From: Candidatus Polarisedimenticolia bacterium
GTDB taxonomy: Bacteria; Acidobacteriota; Polarisedimenticolia; Gp22-AA2
Direction: 5' to 3'
Assembly: GCA_036001465.1 (NCBI GenBank)
Contig: DASYUH010000022.1
Span: 62,001-126,000 of the forward strand
Length of the DNA stretch: 64,000 nt
Every line of letters begins with the position of its first letter. Positions within the stretch are counted from its first letter, which is position 1. The position numbers were made by a program, and so were the translations under genes. Below the pieces are notes generated by a model. The model was given only the letters and a program-made list of their open reading frames with translations, made no database searches and had not been told where the DNA came from. Of the stretch, positions 25,954-33,894 are shown piece after piece.

Positions 25954-27053
25954 CCCAGGCGGTCCCTCCCCCGCCTCCGGCCTACGAGTGGCGTCTTCCG
26001 CCGGGGTTCCCCGCCCCCAGGGTCCCCGCCGACAACCCGATGACCCCGGCCAAGGTCGAGCTGGGGCGGCGCCTCTTTCATGACCGCGTCCTGTCCGGGA
26101 ACGGCACCTATGCCTGCGCCTCCTGCCACCGCCGGGAGCTGGCGTTCACCGACGGCCGGGCCCGCGCGGTCGGCTCCACCGGCGAGCTGCATCCCCGAAG
26201 CGCGATGAGCCTGGCCAACGTCGCCTACAGCGCGACGCTGACCTGGGCCGATTCGCGCCTCACCCGGCTCGAGGACCAGGCCCGCATCCCCATGCTCAAC
26301 GAGCACCCGGTGGAGCTCGGCCTCTCCGGGCGCGAAGACGAGGTCCTTCGCCGCCTTCGTGCGGATCCCGGTTATCCCGGGATGTTTTCCGCGGCCTTCC
26401 CCGATGACCCCGACCCGGTAAGCCTGTCGAGCGTCACCCGGGCCATCGCATCCTTCGAGAGGACGCTGATCTCGGGCGATTCCCCCTACGACCGGCTCGT
26501 CTACCGGGACGACACCGGCGCCCTCTCCGAGTCCGCGAAGCGCGGCATGCGACTCTTCTTCTCGGAACGCCTGAACTGCTCGCGCTGCCATGGGGGGTTC
26601 ACCTTCTCGGGGCCTGTCGTCTTCGAAGGCGGCCAACCGATTCCTCCCACGTTCCACAACAACGGACTGTACAACCTGGGGGGCGACGGCGGCTATCCCG
26701 GCGACAACCCGGGTCTCTTCGCGATCACCGGCCGCAAGGAAGACATGGGCCGCTTCCGGGCCCCCACCCTGCGCAACATCGGGCTGACCGCCCCCTACAT
26801 GCACGACGGCAGCATCGCGACTCTCACCGAGGTCATCGAGCATTACGCCCGGGGTGGTCGGCTCGTCCCGGACGGGCCCCTCGCGGGCGACGGCCGCGAC
26901 AGCCCGCGCAAGAGCGAGCTCGTGCGTGGCTTCGACCTCGACGCCCGCGGCAAGGCGGACCTGGTCGAGTTCCTCAAGAGCCTCACCGACAGGGCGTTCG
27001 TCGGCGATCCCCGGTTCGCGGCTCCCCCGCCGTCGCGCTCGCTCCCGGATTGA
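25947..27053 (+). CDS. Di-heme cytochrome c peroxidase family protein (MauG/MbnH-like)
   Basis: About 368 aa with two heme c motifs, CASCH (early) and CSRCH (middle), and the MauG/CcpA-type features RTLISGDSPYDR, FRAPTLRNIGLTAPYMHDG and a C-terminal DLVEFLKSLTD. Members reduce peroxide or perform oxidative protein modification in the periplasm. The preferred start is GTG at 25947, overlapping the TPR stop, which implies translational coupling. No signal peptide follows that start and none is found in longer versions, which is odd for a c-type cytochrome; a frameshift upstream or a missed start is possible. Confidence 0.82.
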   Translation: MVAQAVPPPPPAYEWRLPPGFPAPRVPADNPMTPAKVELGRRLFHDRVLSGNGTYACASCHRRELAFTDGRARAVGSTGELHPRSAMSLANVAYSATLTWADSRLTRLEDQARIPMLNEHPVELGLSGREDEVLRRLRADPGYPGMFSAAFPDDPDPVSLSSVTRAIASFERTLISGDSPYDRLVYRDDTGALSESAKRGMRLFFSERLNCSRCHGGFTFSGPVVFEGGQPIPPTFHNNGLYNLGGDGGYPGDNPGLFAITGRKEDMGRFRAPTLRNIGLTAPYMHDGSIATLTEVIEHYARGGRLVPDGPLAGDGRDSPRKSELVRGFDLDARGKADLVEFLKSLTDRAFVGDPRFAAPPPSRSLPD

Positions 27054-27056
27054 GCC

Positions 27057-27086
27057 TTGCTCCATCCGACGTGCTTTCGATATATT
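27057..27086 (+). promoter_or_regulatory. Promoter of the amidohydrolase gene
   Basis: TTGCTC (27057-27062), an 18-bp spacer and TATATT (27081-27086), immediately after the peroxidase stop. Transcription would start near 27093, 77 nt before the ATG at 27170. Confidence 0.45.
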
Positions 27087-27169
27087 GGGAACAATCAATT
27101 GCCGGGCTTCCTGGAACACGAGCGACCCTGCCGGCTGGTTCAATTCTGGATGATGCGGAGGAGGACCGG

Positions 27170-28117
27170 ATGAAGCGCATGCCGTTGGCTATCCTCCTGT
27201 TGGGAGTTTCTGCAGCGGCCGGCGGGGCGAGCGACACACGGCCACCGATCATCGACGTTCACCTTCATGCCTACGGCGCGCGCGAGTGGTCCCATTCGGG
27301 CCCGAACCCGGTAACGGGGAGGCCCGCGCCCGCCACGGCCGAGGCACACATGCGCGCGACGCTGGCCGCCATGGAGCGATACAACATCGTGCTGGGCATC
27401 GTCAGCGGTCCGCTCGACGCCGTCGGGCGATGGAAGGCGGCTGCCGGCCCGGGGAAGATCCTCGGGTCCCCGGAGTTCGGCCAGCCCGACATGGACTTCT
27501 GGGGCTACCCGCTGCCTGCGATGGATGCGCTCCGGACGCTCTTCACGGGTGGCCAGCTGGGCGCCATGGCGGAGGTCACGGCACAGTATGCCGGCCTGTC
27601 ACCGAGCGACCCGGCGCTGGATCCGTATTTCAGGCTCGCGGAGGAACTTGATATCCCGGTGGGAATCCATACGGGCACGAGTTTCCCCGGGACCCCCTAT
27701 GAGTGCTGCCCCAAGTTTCGGGTCGCGCTCGGGAATCCGCTCCTTCTGGAAGACCTGCTGGTCAGGCACCCGAAGCTCCGCATCTACATCATGCATGGCG
27801 GTGAACCTTGGAGGAGGGAGACGATCGCCCTCTTGCAGATGTACCCGCAAGTCTACATGGACGTGGCGGTCATCAACTGGATCGGTGGCCCGAAGAGCAT
27901 TCCGGAGTTCCACGCCTTCCTCAAGGAGATGCTCGCCCAGGGTTTCGGGAAGCGTTTGATGTTCGGAACCGACCAGATGCGCTGGCCCGAGGCAATCGGC
28001 GCGGCCATCGACGCCGTCGAGTCGGCCAGCTTCCTGTCCCGAGAGCAGAAGCGGGACGTCATGTACAACAACGCCGCACGGTTCCTGCGATTGGGCGGCG
28101 GTTCACCCGGCCCGTAG
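27170..28117 (+). CDS. Exported amidohydrolase (amidohydrolase 2 family)
   Basis: About 315 aa beginning with a signal peptide (MKRMPLAILLLGVSAAAGG). The metal-binding residues of the TIM-barrel amidohydrolase 2 family are present: IDVHLHA (HxH), GIHTG, YIMHGG and FGTDQM (final Asp). The family includes decarboxylases and lactonases; the substrate is unknown. GGAGGAGG precedes the ATG at 27170, so this start is firm even though the open frame extends further upstream. It sits alone under its own promoter. Confidence 0.85.
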   Translation: MKRMPLAILLLGVSAAAGGASDTRPPIIDVHLHAYGAREWSHSGPNPVTGRPAPATAEAHMRATLAAMERYNIVLGIVSGPLDAVGRWKAAAGPGKILGSPEFGQPDMDFWGYPLPAMDALRTLFTGGQLGAMAEVTAQYAGLSPSDPALDPYFRLAEELDIPVGIHTGTSFPGTPYECCPKFRVALGNPLLLEDLLVRHPKLRIYIMHGGEPWRRETIALLQMYPQVYMDVAVINWIGGPKSIPEFHAFLKEMLAQGFGKRLMFGTDQMRWPEAIGAAIDAVESASFLSREQKRDVMYNNAARFLRLGGGSPGP

Positions 28118-28238
28118 CGGGAGTTGCGCGTTCCGGGTGATTGGCTCTTGCATCCCGGAAAAGCCGGCGTACCTTGAGTCCGCAGGGCTTGGGGCCCAAC
28201 ACGTTCGTCCGACTGAATCGAACCGATAGACAAGGGGG

Positions 28239-28757
28239 ATGGTCATGCGATTGGAGAGGGTTGGAATGGCATGCGCGATGCTTGTGATGCTGGCGGTGAA
28301 TGCCTCGGCGATATCCCTTCCGGACCGTGTGGATGCCGCCACGAGACAGGACGCGATCACCGCGGCCCGGTTCGGCATCAGCATCGACGGAGTCCAAATT
28401 GCCTCATTTTCGGAGCTGCAGGGAATCGCGTCTTCGATCGAGCTGGTGACCTCGGATGACGGGCCGCTGCTCGAGCGCGGCACCAAGTCGTTCGCCGTCG
28501 TTCTGCGCCGACCCCTGAATCGAGACCTCTCGATGGCAGCGTGGCACGAGCTGGTCATCCTCGGAGATGTGGCGGCCGCTCGAAAGAGCTGCTCGTTGAT
28601 CATGTACGACGCCGACAACAAGCCGGTCGCCCGGTACTACCTCGAGAATGCCTGGCCCTCGAAGCTCGAGATCGGGACCTTCAAAGCGGGCTCGACGGAG
28701 GAACTGATGGAAACGGTGACGATGACCTGCGAGTTCATTCAGCGCGTCTCGGTCTAG
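28239..28757 (+). CDS. Exported phage-tail-tube-like (gp19 family) protein
   Basis: 172 aa. The mature region follows the T4 gp19/tube-protein pattern: ARFGISIDGVQIASFSELQGI, then LLERGTKSFAVVLRRPLNRDLSMAAWHELV, ARKSCSLIMYDADNKPVARYYLENAWPSKLE. Proteins of this family form inner tubes of contractile tails and of extracellular injection systems. Here it has a clear signal peptide (MACAMLVMLAVNASA) and no sheath, baseplate or other tail gene is nearby. An exported, repurposed member is inferred. The start ATG 28239 has no strong ribosome site; the ATG at 28245 or GGGGG upstream could also serve. Confidence 0.7.
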   Translation: MVMRLERVGMACAMLVMLAVNASAISLPDRVDAATRQDAITAARFGISIDGVQIASFSELQGIASSIELVTSDDGPLLERGTKSFAVVLRRPLNRDLSMAAWHELVILGDVAAARKSCSLIMYDADNKPVARYYLENAWPSKLEIGTFKAGSTEELMETVTMTCEFIQRVSV

Positions 28758-28781
28758 CCACGCCGTTTCTCGAGGTCGCTC

Positions 28782-28874
28782 GTGATCACGCGGACTCCCG
28801 TCACCCTCGAGGGCCACGGCATCCGGCTGGAGCCTCTTGCCCCTGCGCATCGGGACGGGAACGCGCCGGGCTGA
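28782..28874 (+). pseudogene. GNAT acetyltransferase N-terminal remnant
   Basis: A GTG-started frame of 30 codons reads ITRTPVTLEGHGIRLEPL, which is how many GNAT-family acetyltransferases begin. It ends in a stop right after PAHRDGN. The rest of the domain, including the acetyl-CoA loop, is absent. The gene was apparently truncated by deletion before the MoaD-like gene. Confidence 0.5.
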
Positions 28875-28939
28875 GACAGACGACGCGACCCGACCCGGGT
28901 TTCCGTCCGCCCCCAACGGTGTTAGGATCCCCTCTCTTT

Positions 28940-29215
28940 ATGAGCATCACCGTCTACGTGCCGCCGCCGTTGCGCGTCTACTGCGGACGCGTCTCGGAGA
29001 TATCCCTGTCGGCCCCCACCGTTCGCGCCGCCCTCGAGGAGCTCGAGCGGAGCCATCCGTCGCTGTACATCAACATCTGCGACGAGACCGGCAAGGTGCG
29101 CCGGCACGTCAATCTGTTCGTGAACACGTCTCACGTGCGCGACCGGGATGGGCTCGATACCGCGCTGGCACCCGGAGACGTCCTCACCATTCTTCCCGCA
29201 GTCTCAGGAGGCTGA
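28940..29215 (+). CDS. MoaD/ThiS-family small sulfur-carrier-like protein
   Basis: 91 aa, ubiquitin-like beta-grasp protein ending in VSGG. The C-terminal Gly-Gly is the site of thiocarboxylation or conjugation in MoaD and ThiS. The family features TVRAALEELERSHP, VNLFVNTSHVRDRDGLDTAL and PGDVLTILPAVSGG are present. A TTTCCG, 17-bp spacer, TAGGAT element (28900-28928) would start transcription only a few nt before the ATG, so the message may be nearly leaderless. It is 2 bp from the next gene, a BNR-type protein, and is presumably co-translated with it. Confidence 0.8.
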   Translation: MSITVYVPPPLRVYCGRVSEISLSAPTVRAALEELERSHPSLYINICDETGKVRRHVNLFVNTSHVRDRDGLDTALAPGDVLTILPAVSGG

Positions 29216-29217
29216 CC

Positions 29218-30330
29218 ATGCCGGAACGAGTCATTCTCAGCATCGGGACCAAGAAGGGTGTCTTCGTGGCCCAGGCGTCGAACACCCGGCGCAGCTTCGC
29301 GCTGCGCGGGCCCTTCGGACAGGGCGTGGCGGTCTACGCGACCTTGATCGACGCCCGCGGAAAGCCGACTCTCTACGCCTCGAGCTGCAACGCCTTCTTC
29401 GGCATGAAGGTCCTGCGCTCGACGGATCTCGGGAAATCGTTCAAGGAGACGAAGTCGGCCCCCGCCTTCCCGAAGGACGACGGCCGGGCGCTCATCAACA
29501 TCTGGTCCCTCGAAGCGGGCGACGGCAAGAACGACCTGTGGTGCGGCGTCGAGCCGGCTTCGCTCTTCCGCAGCGGCGACGGCGGAGACTCCTGGGAGAT
29601 GGTCCCGGGCATCAGCAACCACGAGCATGCGCGGAAGTGGCAGCCCGGGAACGGCGGGCTCTGCATGCACACCATCCTGCGCGACGGGAACCGGGTCCAC
29701 CTCGGCATCTCCACCGGCGGGCACTACCTGAGCGAAGACGGCGGCCGGACGTTCAAGGCGTCCAACCAGGGCATCGGCGCCGGCTTCACGCCGGATCCCT
29801 ATCCTGAATTCGGCCAGTGCGTCCACAAGATCGTCGGCCACCCGGACGCTCCCGGACGGCTCTATATTCAGAACCACGGGGGCTGGGCCGAATGGGACGG
29901 GCCCGGCGGGCGCCGCCCGGGCATCGGCGTCCTGCGCAGCGACGACCACGGCCGCACCTGGCGGTCGATCGCCAAGGGGCTCCCCTCCGATTTCGGCTTC
30001 CCCATGGTCGTGCATCCGCATGACGCCGACACGGCCTACGTCGCGCCGCTCGTGCCGATGACGCGCACCTGCCCGGATGGCGCCCCGGCGATCTGGCGCA
30101 CCGAGGATGGCGGCGGCTCGTGGAAGCGCCTCGCGCGCGGCCTGCCGAAGAAGGACAGCTACTTCACCATTCTGCGCGACGCGATGGACGTCGACTATCT
30201 CAAGTCCCCGGCTCTCTACCTTGGGACCACGACGGGGCAGCTCTGGATCGGGCGGGACGGCGGCGAGAAGTGGGACTGCCTGTTCGACTCGCTCCCGCCC
30301 ATCAACTGCGTGAAAGTCGCCGTGGTCTGA
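29218..30330 (+). CDS. BNR/sialidase-like beta-propeller protein
   Basis: About 370 aa with no signal peptide. It contains at least five Asp-box/BNR repeats (SxDxGxxW type): LRSTDLGKSF, FRSGDGGDSWE, LSEDGGRTF, LRSDDHGRTWR, WRTEDGGGSWK and IGRDGGEKW. These predict a six- or seven-bladed propeller of the sialidase/VPS10 group. The catalytic Arg triad of sialidases is not evident. It is two bp downstream of a MoaD-like gene, a pairing I recall from other genomes; the link suggests a shared task of unknown nature, with the propeller possibly being the carrier's partner. Confidence 0.75.
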   Translation: MPERVILSIGTKKGVFVAQASNTRRSFALRGPFGQGVAVYATLIDARGKPTLYASSCNAFFGMKVLRSTDLGKSFKETKSAPAFPKDDGRALINIWSLEAGDGKNDLWCGVEPASLFRSGDGGDSWEMVPGISNHEHARKWQPGNGGLCMHTILRDGNRVHLGISTGGHYLSEDGGRTFKASNQGIGAGFTPDPYPEFGQCVHKIVGHPDAPGRLYIQNHGGWAEWDGPGGRRPGIGVLRSDDHGRTWRSIAKGLPSDFGFPMVVHPHDADTAYVAPLVPMTRTCPDGAPAIWRTEDGGGSWKRLARGLPKKDSYFTILRDAMDVDYLKSPALYLGTTTGQLWIGRDGGEKWDCLFDSLPPINCVKVAVV

Positions 30331-30478
30331 TGGACGTCTTCGTGCTCTCCCGACGGCCTCGTGCGCACGTTCGAGAACAAGAAGGCCGCCGCGAGCCTGC
30401 ACGTGTACACGGAGTGACGCGGTCCCTTCAGGGCAGCCGCGGCCCGGCGGGCCCTGGCTACAGGCCCTGGCTCTCCGC

Positions 30479-30507
30479 TTGCGAGGCGCTCCCTCTCGCG
30501 GTATATT
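30479..30507 (+). promoter_or_regulatory. Promoter of the DUF169 gene
   Basis: TTGCGA (30479-30484), a 17-bp spacer and TATATT (30502-30507). Transcription should start near 30514, giving an 80-nt leader before the ATG at 30594. In the 263-bp gap 30331-30593 nothing else is convincing. Confidence 0.55.
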
Positions 30508-30593
30508 CCCCGCCAACGGAGGCGCTCGGACAGGGCAAAGGACCTGTCACGAGATCATCGAAACCAAGTCGTCGCTCCTGAAGGGGAACTGCG

Positions 30594-31304
30594 ATGACGG
30601 ATTTTCGCAAAATGGATCGGCAGTTCTCCGAAATCCTCGGCCTGCAGCGCCGACCGGTGGCGGTTGCGTTCCGCAAGACCGCCCCCGCAGGCGTGGAGAA
30701 GTTCACCGGGACGGAGCCTTCGGGATGCAGCTTCTGGCGGATCGCCGCAGAGGGACGGACCTTCTACACCGTCCCGAGCGACCATTACAACTGTCCGATC
30801 GGCAGCTACACCCACAATCTCCCGCTCCCGCAGGACCGCGCCCAGGAGCTCGACCAGGTCCTCTCCTTCATGGTCGAGCTCGGCTACATCAAGATGAAGG
30901 AGGTTCCCTGGATCCCCCAGCTTTCCGAGCCGCCCGGTGTCGTGATCTACGCGCCCCTCGGGGACACACCGCTCGACCCGGACGTGGTGATCTTCTCGGG
31001 CCGGCCCGGCCGCGTGATGCTCCTTCAGGAAGCGGCCTTGCGTGCCGGTGTCGGGGCGCCGGCCCCGCTGTTCGGCCGTCCCACGTGCATGGCGCTCCCC
31101 GCCGCCCTCACCTCCGGTGTCGTCGCCAGCGCCGGGTGCACCGGAAACCGCATCTACACCGATGTGGGCGAGGACGAGATGTACGTCGCCGTTCCGGGAG
31201 GACATCTCGGCAGAATCGCCGACGAGGCGCAGACCATCGCCACGGCCAACGCCAGGCTGTCCGAATACCATCGCGAGCGCCGGCAGGCGCTGGCTACGGA
31301 GTAG
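30594..31304 (+). CDS. DUF169 family protein
   Basis: 236 aa, cytoplasmic. Hallmarks of the DUF169 family: LQRRPVAVAF near the start, a central GCSFW and YNCPIGSYTHN segment with conserved Cys, and later TCMALPAALTSGVVASAGCTGNR plus EMYVAVPGGHL. The conserved Cys residues suggest a metal or thiol site. Function is unknown in the family. Its own promoter (30479-30507) and an isolated position suggest monocistronic expression. GGGGA lies before the ATG. Confidence 0.85.
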   Translation: MTDFRKMDRQFSEILGLQRRPVAVAFRKTAPAGVEKFTGTEPSGCSFWRIAAEGRTFYTVPSDHYNCPIGSYTHNLPLPQDRAQELDQVLSFMVELGYIKMKEVPWIPQLSEPPGVVIYAPLGDTPLDPDVVIFSGRPGRVMLLQEAALRAGVGAPAPLFGRPTCMALPAALTSGVVASAGCTGNRIYTDVGEDEMYVAVPGGHLGRIADEAQTIATANARLSEYHRERRQALATE

Positions 31305-31342
31305 GAGCAGGCCGGTCGCGCCTGCCCCCCCTGAAGGATCGC

Positions 31343-31573
31343 ATGCGGAAAGCCGGGCTGCGCTTCGTGGGTACGGCAGCATTCATCGTGGCGATGGCGG
31401 CATGCGGCAGCCCGTCCCAATCGGGTGATCTCCCAGAGATCACGTCGGAGTCCGAGGAGGGGGGGTTCCGCGACCTCGTGTTCCGGGCTCAGGGCCGCGT
31501 GCAGCACCCCGATGGCTCCCAGTCCATAAGAGTGTATGGACGCCACGAGGGCCGGAGCGTTTGGCGCGGATAA
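31343..31573 (+). CDS. Small lipoprotein
   Basis: A 76-aa frame beginning at an ATG 5 nt after GAAGGA. The signal sequence GTAAFIVAMAACGSP ends in a lipobox Cys. The mature part of about 57 residues ends YGRHEGRSVWRG and shows no recognisable domain; it may be the stump of a longer lipoprotein. It overlaps by 13 bp the upstream region of the next protein but is in a different frame from it. Confidence 0.5.
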   Translation: MRKAGLRFVGTAAFIVAMAACGSPSQSGDLPEITSESEEGGFRDLVFRAQGRVQHPDGSQSIRVYGRHEGRSVWRG

Positions 31574-31641
31574 ACGCCGCATCGACCCACCGGCGGCGGA
31601 GTCTGCCTCCCGGACCGACCTGGCTTAGGATTCGGTACGAG

Positions 31642-32475
31642 ATGCGGCGGAAGTGGCGAGTCGGCCTGCTCAGCGTGCTGTCCCTTGCGTCCCTGATTCG
31701 CGGCCTGTCCGGGATGCAGCTGGGTGGTCCGGTCCCTCCAGGAGGAGCCGAGTTCGACCACCTGATCCCCCATGTCAGGGAAGCCTGCGCGGTGGTTCGC
31801 GAAAAGCCGGGCATCTGGCCCTATCGGGCCTTCCCCTACGGACCGCTCGGTCTCGAGATCAGGAAGGCGAAGTCCCCCGCCGAGGCGGATCAGACCCGCG
31901 GGTTCTACCTGGGCGCCGTCGCCGGGGCGTGCGGCGTCCCGGCTGACGAGGTGACGGCGTACTTTTTCTGCGGGCCGGCATGTCCCGGCAATCGCCGCGA
32001 TCATCTCGTCCGGCAGCTCCCTGCCGTGAAGGCGCTCAAGAAGGAATTCGAGGCCTTGCCGAAGGCGCGCCTCGTCGCCATCTGGGCGCCCGGAGACGAG
32101 TTCCGGATCAACGATGTCTTCTATATGGACGGCCACGCTCGCGAGGCGATCCCGAGCCCCGTCATGGGCTTCGTGCCGTCGGGAGACTGGAAGGCATGGC
32201 CCAGCCTCGTGGCCTACGCCCGTAACATAGGAATACCCGAGTCGAAGCTCCGTGACCTCACCCGGCAGATGCGGGACATCGGCCTGTCGGCTCTCATCCG
32301 CGACCCGTCCGGTCTGCGGCTGGTCGGGGTCGGCATCGGCGACAACGAGTCGGGGCTGCTCTTCCCACGCCCCGCCGCGGTGCGACCGCGTGTCGGCGCG
32401 CAATGGCCAGACGGCCGGAAATACACCATCGTCGAGGAGGTATCAGCGGGCGTGTTCTACTACGAGACGACCTAG
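31642..32475 (+). CDS. Conserved hypothetical protein with N-terminal signal anchor
   Basis: 277 aa from the ATG at 31642, which begins a signal-like stretch (RVGLLSVLSLASLIRGLSG). The rest is soluble with FCGPACPGNR (two Cys) and WAPGDEFRINDVFYMDGHAR as distinctive segments; none is recognised. The open frame extends 81 nt upstream but without a ribosome site. Whether the N-terminal stretch is cleaved is unclear. The next gene begins 55 bp later. Confidence 0.6.
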   Translation: MRRKWRVGLLSVLSLASLIRGLSGMQLGGPVPPGGAEFDHLIPHVREACAVVREKPGIWPYRAFPYGPLGLEIRKAKSPAEADQTRGFYLGAVAGACGVPADEVTAYFFCGPACPGNRRDHLVRQLPAVKALKKEFEALPKARLVAIWAPGDEFRINDVFYMDGHAREAIPSPVMGFVPSGDWKAWPSLVAYARNIGIPESKLRDLTRQMRDIGLSALIRDPSGLRLVGVGIGDNESGLLFPRPAAVRPRVGAQWPDGRKYTIVEEVSAGVFYYETT

Positions 32476-32530
32476 CGGACGCGAGAGGCTCGCGCTCCGA
32501 AGTGTAGAATGGTGTCTCGAGGCCTCGATC

Positions 32531-33868
32531 ATGCCCGCGCCCGGAGTCGATCCCGCGAAAGTCGCCAGGGTCCGCGACCAGGAGCTGAAAAAGCTCGTCG
32601 ACGCGCGTCCGCGCACGATGGCCCTGATCGAGCGCGCCCGGGCGTGCATGCCGAACGGCGTCCCCATGGTCTGGATGGCGACGGACAACGAGGTCCCGGT
32701 CTACGTCGATCGCGGCGAAGGGGCCGCCTTCACCGACGTCGACGGGCACCGCTACCTCGACGTCAACGTGGCCGACATGTCGATGTTCTGCGGGTACGCC
32801 CATCCCGCGATCGTCGACGCGGTCGCGCTGCGCGCCCGGGCGGGGACGCAGTTCCTTCTGCCGAGCCCGGAGGCGGTCGAGGTCGCGGAGGAGCTGGCCG
32901 GCCGCTACCCGGTCCCCTTCTGGCAGTTCACCCTGTCCGCGAGCCAGGCGAACGTCGAGGCGATCCGGGTGGCGCGCGCCGCGACCGGACGTGAGGTCGC
33001 GCTCCTGTTCGACGGCCACTACCACGGGCATTTCGACGAGGGGCTGATCGACCTGCAGGATGGCCGGCTCGTGCCGGCCCAGCGGGGGCTGGTCAAGGCG
33101 ACCTCCGGCAAGGTCCGGATCGCCCAGTTCAACGACACCGACGGCCTGCGGCGGGCGCTCGAGCCGCGGGACGTCGCCATCGTCCTCACGGAGCCGGCGC
33201 TCACCAACAACGTCCATCTCCTGATGCCCCGGCCGGGCTGGCACGAGGCGCTGCGCGCCCTGACGCGCGAGACCGGAACGGTCCTCGCCATCGACGAGAC
33301 CCACACGCACGTCGTCGGGCCCGGCGGCGCGACCGGCTGGTTCCACCTCGAGCCCGATATCGTCACGATCGGCAAGTCGATCGCCGGGGGAGTGCCTCTC
33401 GGCGCCTACGGCCTGATCGAGCCCCTCGCCGCCGAGATCGACATCAAGCGCAAGGGGTTCGCCGCCACCGGCGGCACGCTGTTCGGCAACCCGCTCTCGA
33501 TGGCCGCCTCGCGCGCCGCGCTGAAGCAGGTGCTCACCCCGGCCGCTTACGAGCACACCGCCTCGCTCGGGGCCCGCCTCGCCGAGGGGATCGACACCGC
33601 CATCCGGGACGCCCGCCTCCCGTGGACCGCGCAGCGCTTCGGCCCCCGTTCAGGCCACTGGTACGGGCCGGAGCCGCAGACCGGCCAGCAGGCCCTGGCG
33701 CTCCGCGACACTTTGCTCACGGGCACCCAAAGGATCTGGATGGCGAACCGCGGCGTCTGGGAGGCGCTTCCGGGCGCGGGCCCGACGATGGCGGTGCCGT
33801 CCGGCACGGCCGACGTGGACCGCTATCTCGACGCGTACGGCTCGTTCCTGCGCGCGGTGGCGGGTTGA
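32531..33868 (+). CDS. Class-III aminotransferase/glutamate-1-semialdehyde aminomutase-like PLP enzyme
   Basis: 445 aa, PLP-dependent fold type I. The internal-aldimine Lys is in TIGKSIAGGVPLGAYG, and the cofactor-binding Asp in AIDETHTHVVG. Other family segments are GEGAAFTDVDGHRYLDV, FTLSASQANVEAIRVARA (phosphate loop) and KGFAATGGTLFGNPL. It resembles HemL-like paralogues rather than authentic HemL, since SAQ replaces the usual SGTEA region, so tetrapyrrole synthesis is unlikely; the amino-acid substrate is unknown. ATG at 32531 follows a weak ribosome site. It may form an operon with the next gene (26 bp away). Confidence 0.83.
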   Translation: MPAPGVDPAKVARVRDQELKKLVDARPRTMALIERARACMPNGVPMVWMATDNEVPVYVDRGEGAAFTDVDGHRYLDVNVADMSMFCGYAHPAIVDAVALRARAGTQFLLPSPEAVEVAEELAGRYPVPFWQFTLSASQANVEAIRVARAATGREVALLFDGHYHGHFDEGLIDLQDGRLVPAQRGLVKATSGKVRIAQFNDTDGLRRALEPRDVAIVLTEPALTNNVHLLMPRPGWHEALRALTRETGTVLAIDETHTHVVGPGGATGWFHLEPDIVTIGKSIAGGVPLGAYGLIEPLAAEIDIKRKGFAATGGTLFGNPLSMAASRAALKQVLTPAAYEHTASLGARLAEGIDTAIRDARLPWTAQRFGPRSGHWYGPEPQTGQQALALRDTLLTGTQRIWMANRGVWEALPGAGPTMAVPSGTADVDRYLDAYGSFLRAVAG

Positions 33869-33894
33869 GCCGGCCGTTGGCCGAGGGAGGGACA

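Noticed and set aside
28921-28928. GTTAGGA resembling an integron core box
   Set aside because: The last base is A, not a pyrimidine, and no partner arm or cassette structure is present.
30331-30418. Short frame after the BNR gene ending in LHVYTE
   Set aside because: Fewer than 30 codons, no start with a ribosome site and no recognisable family.
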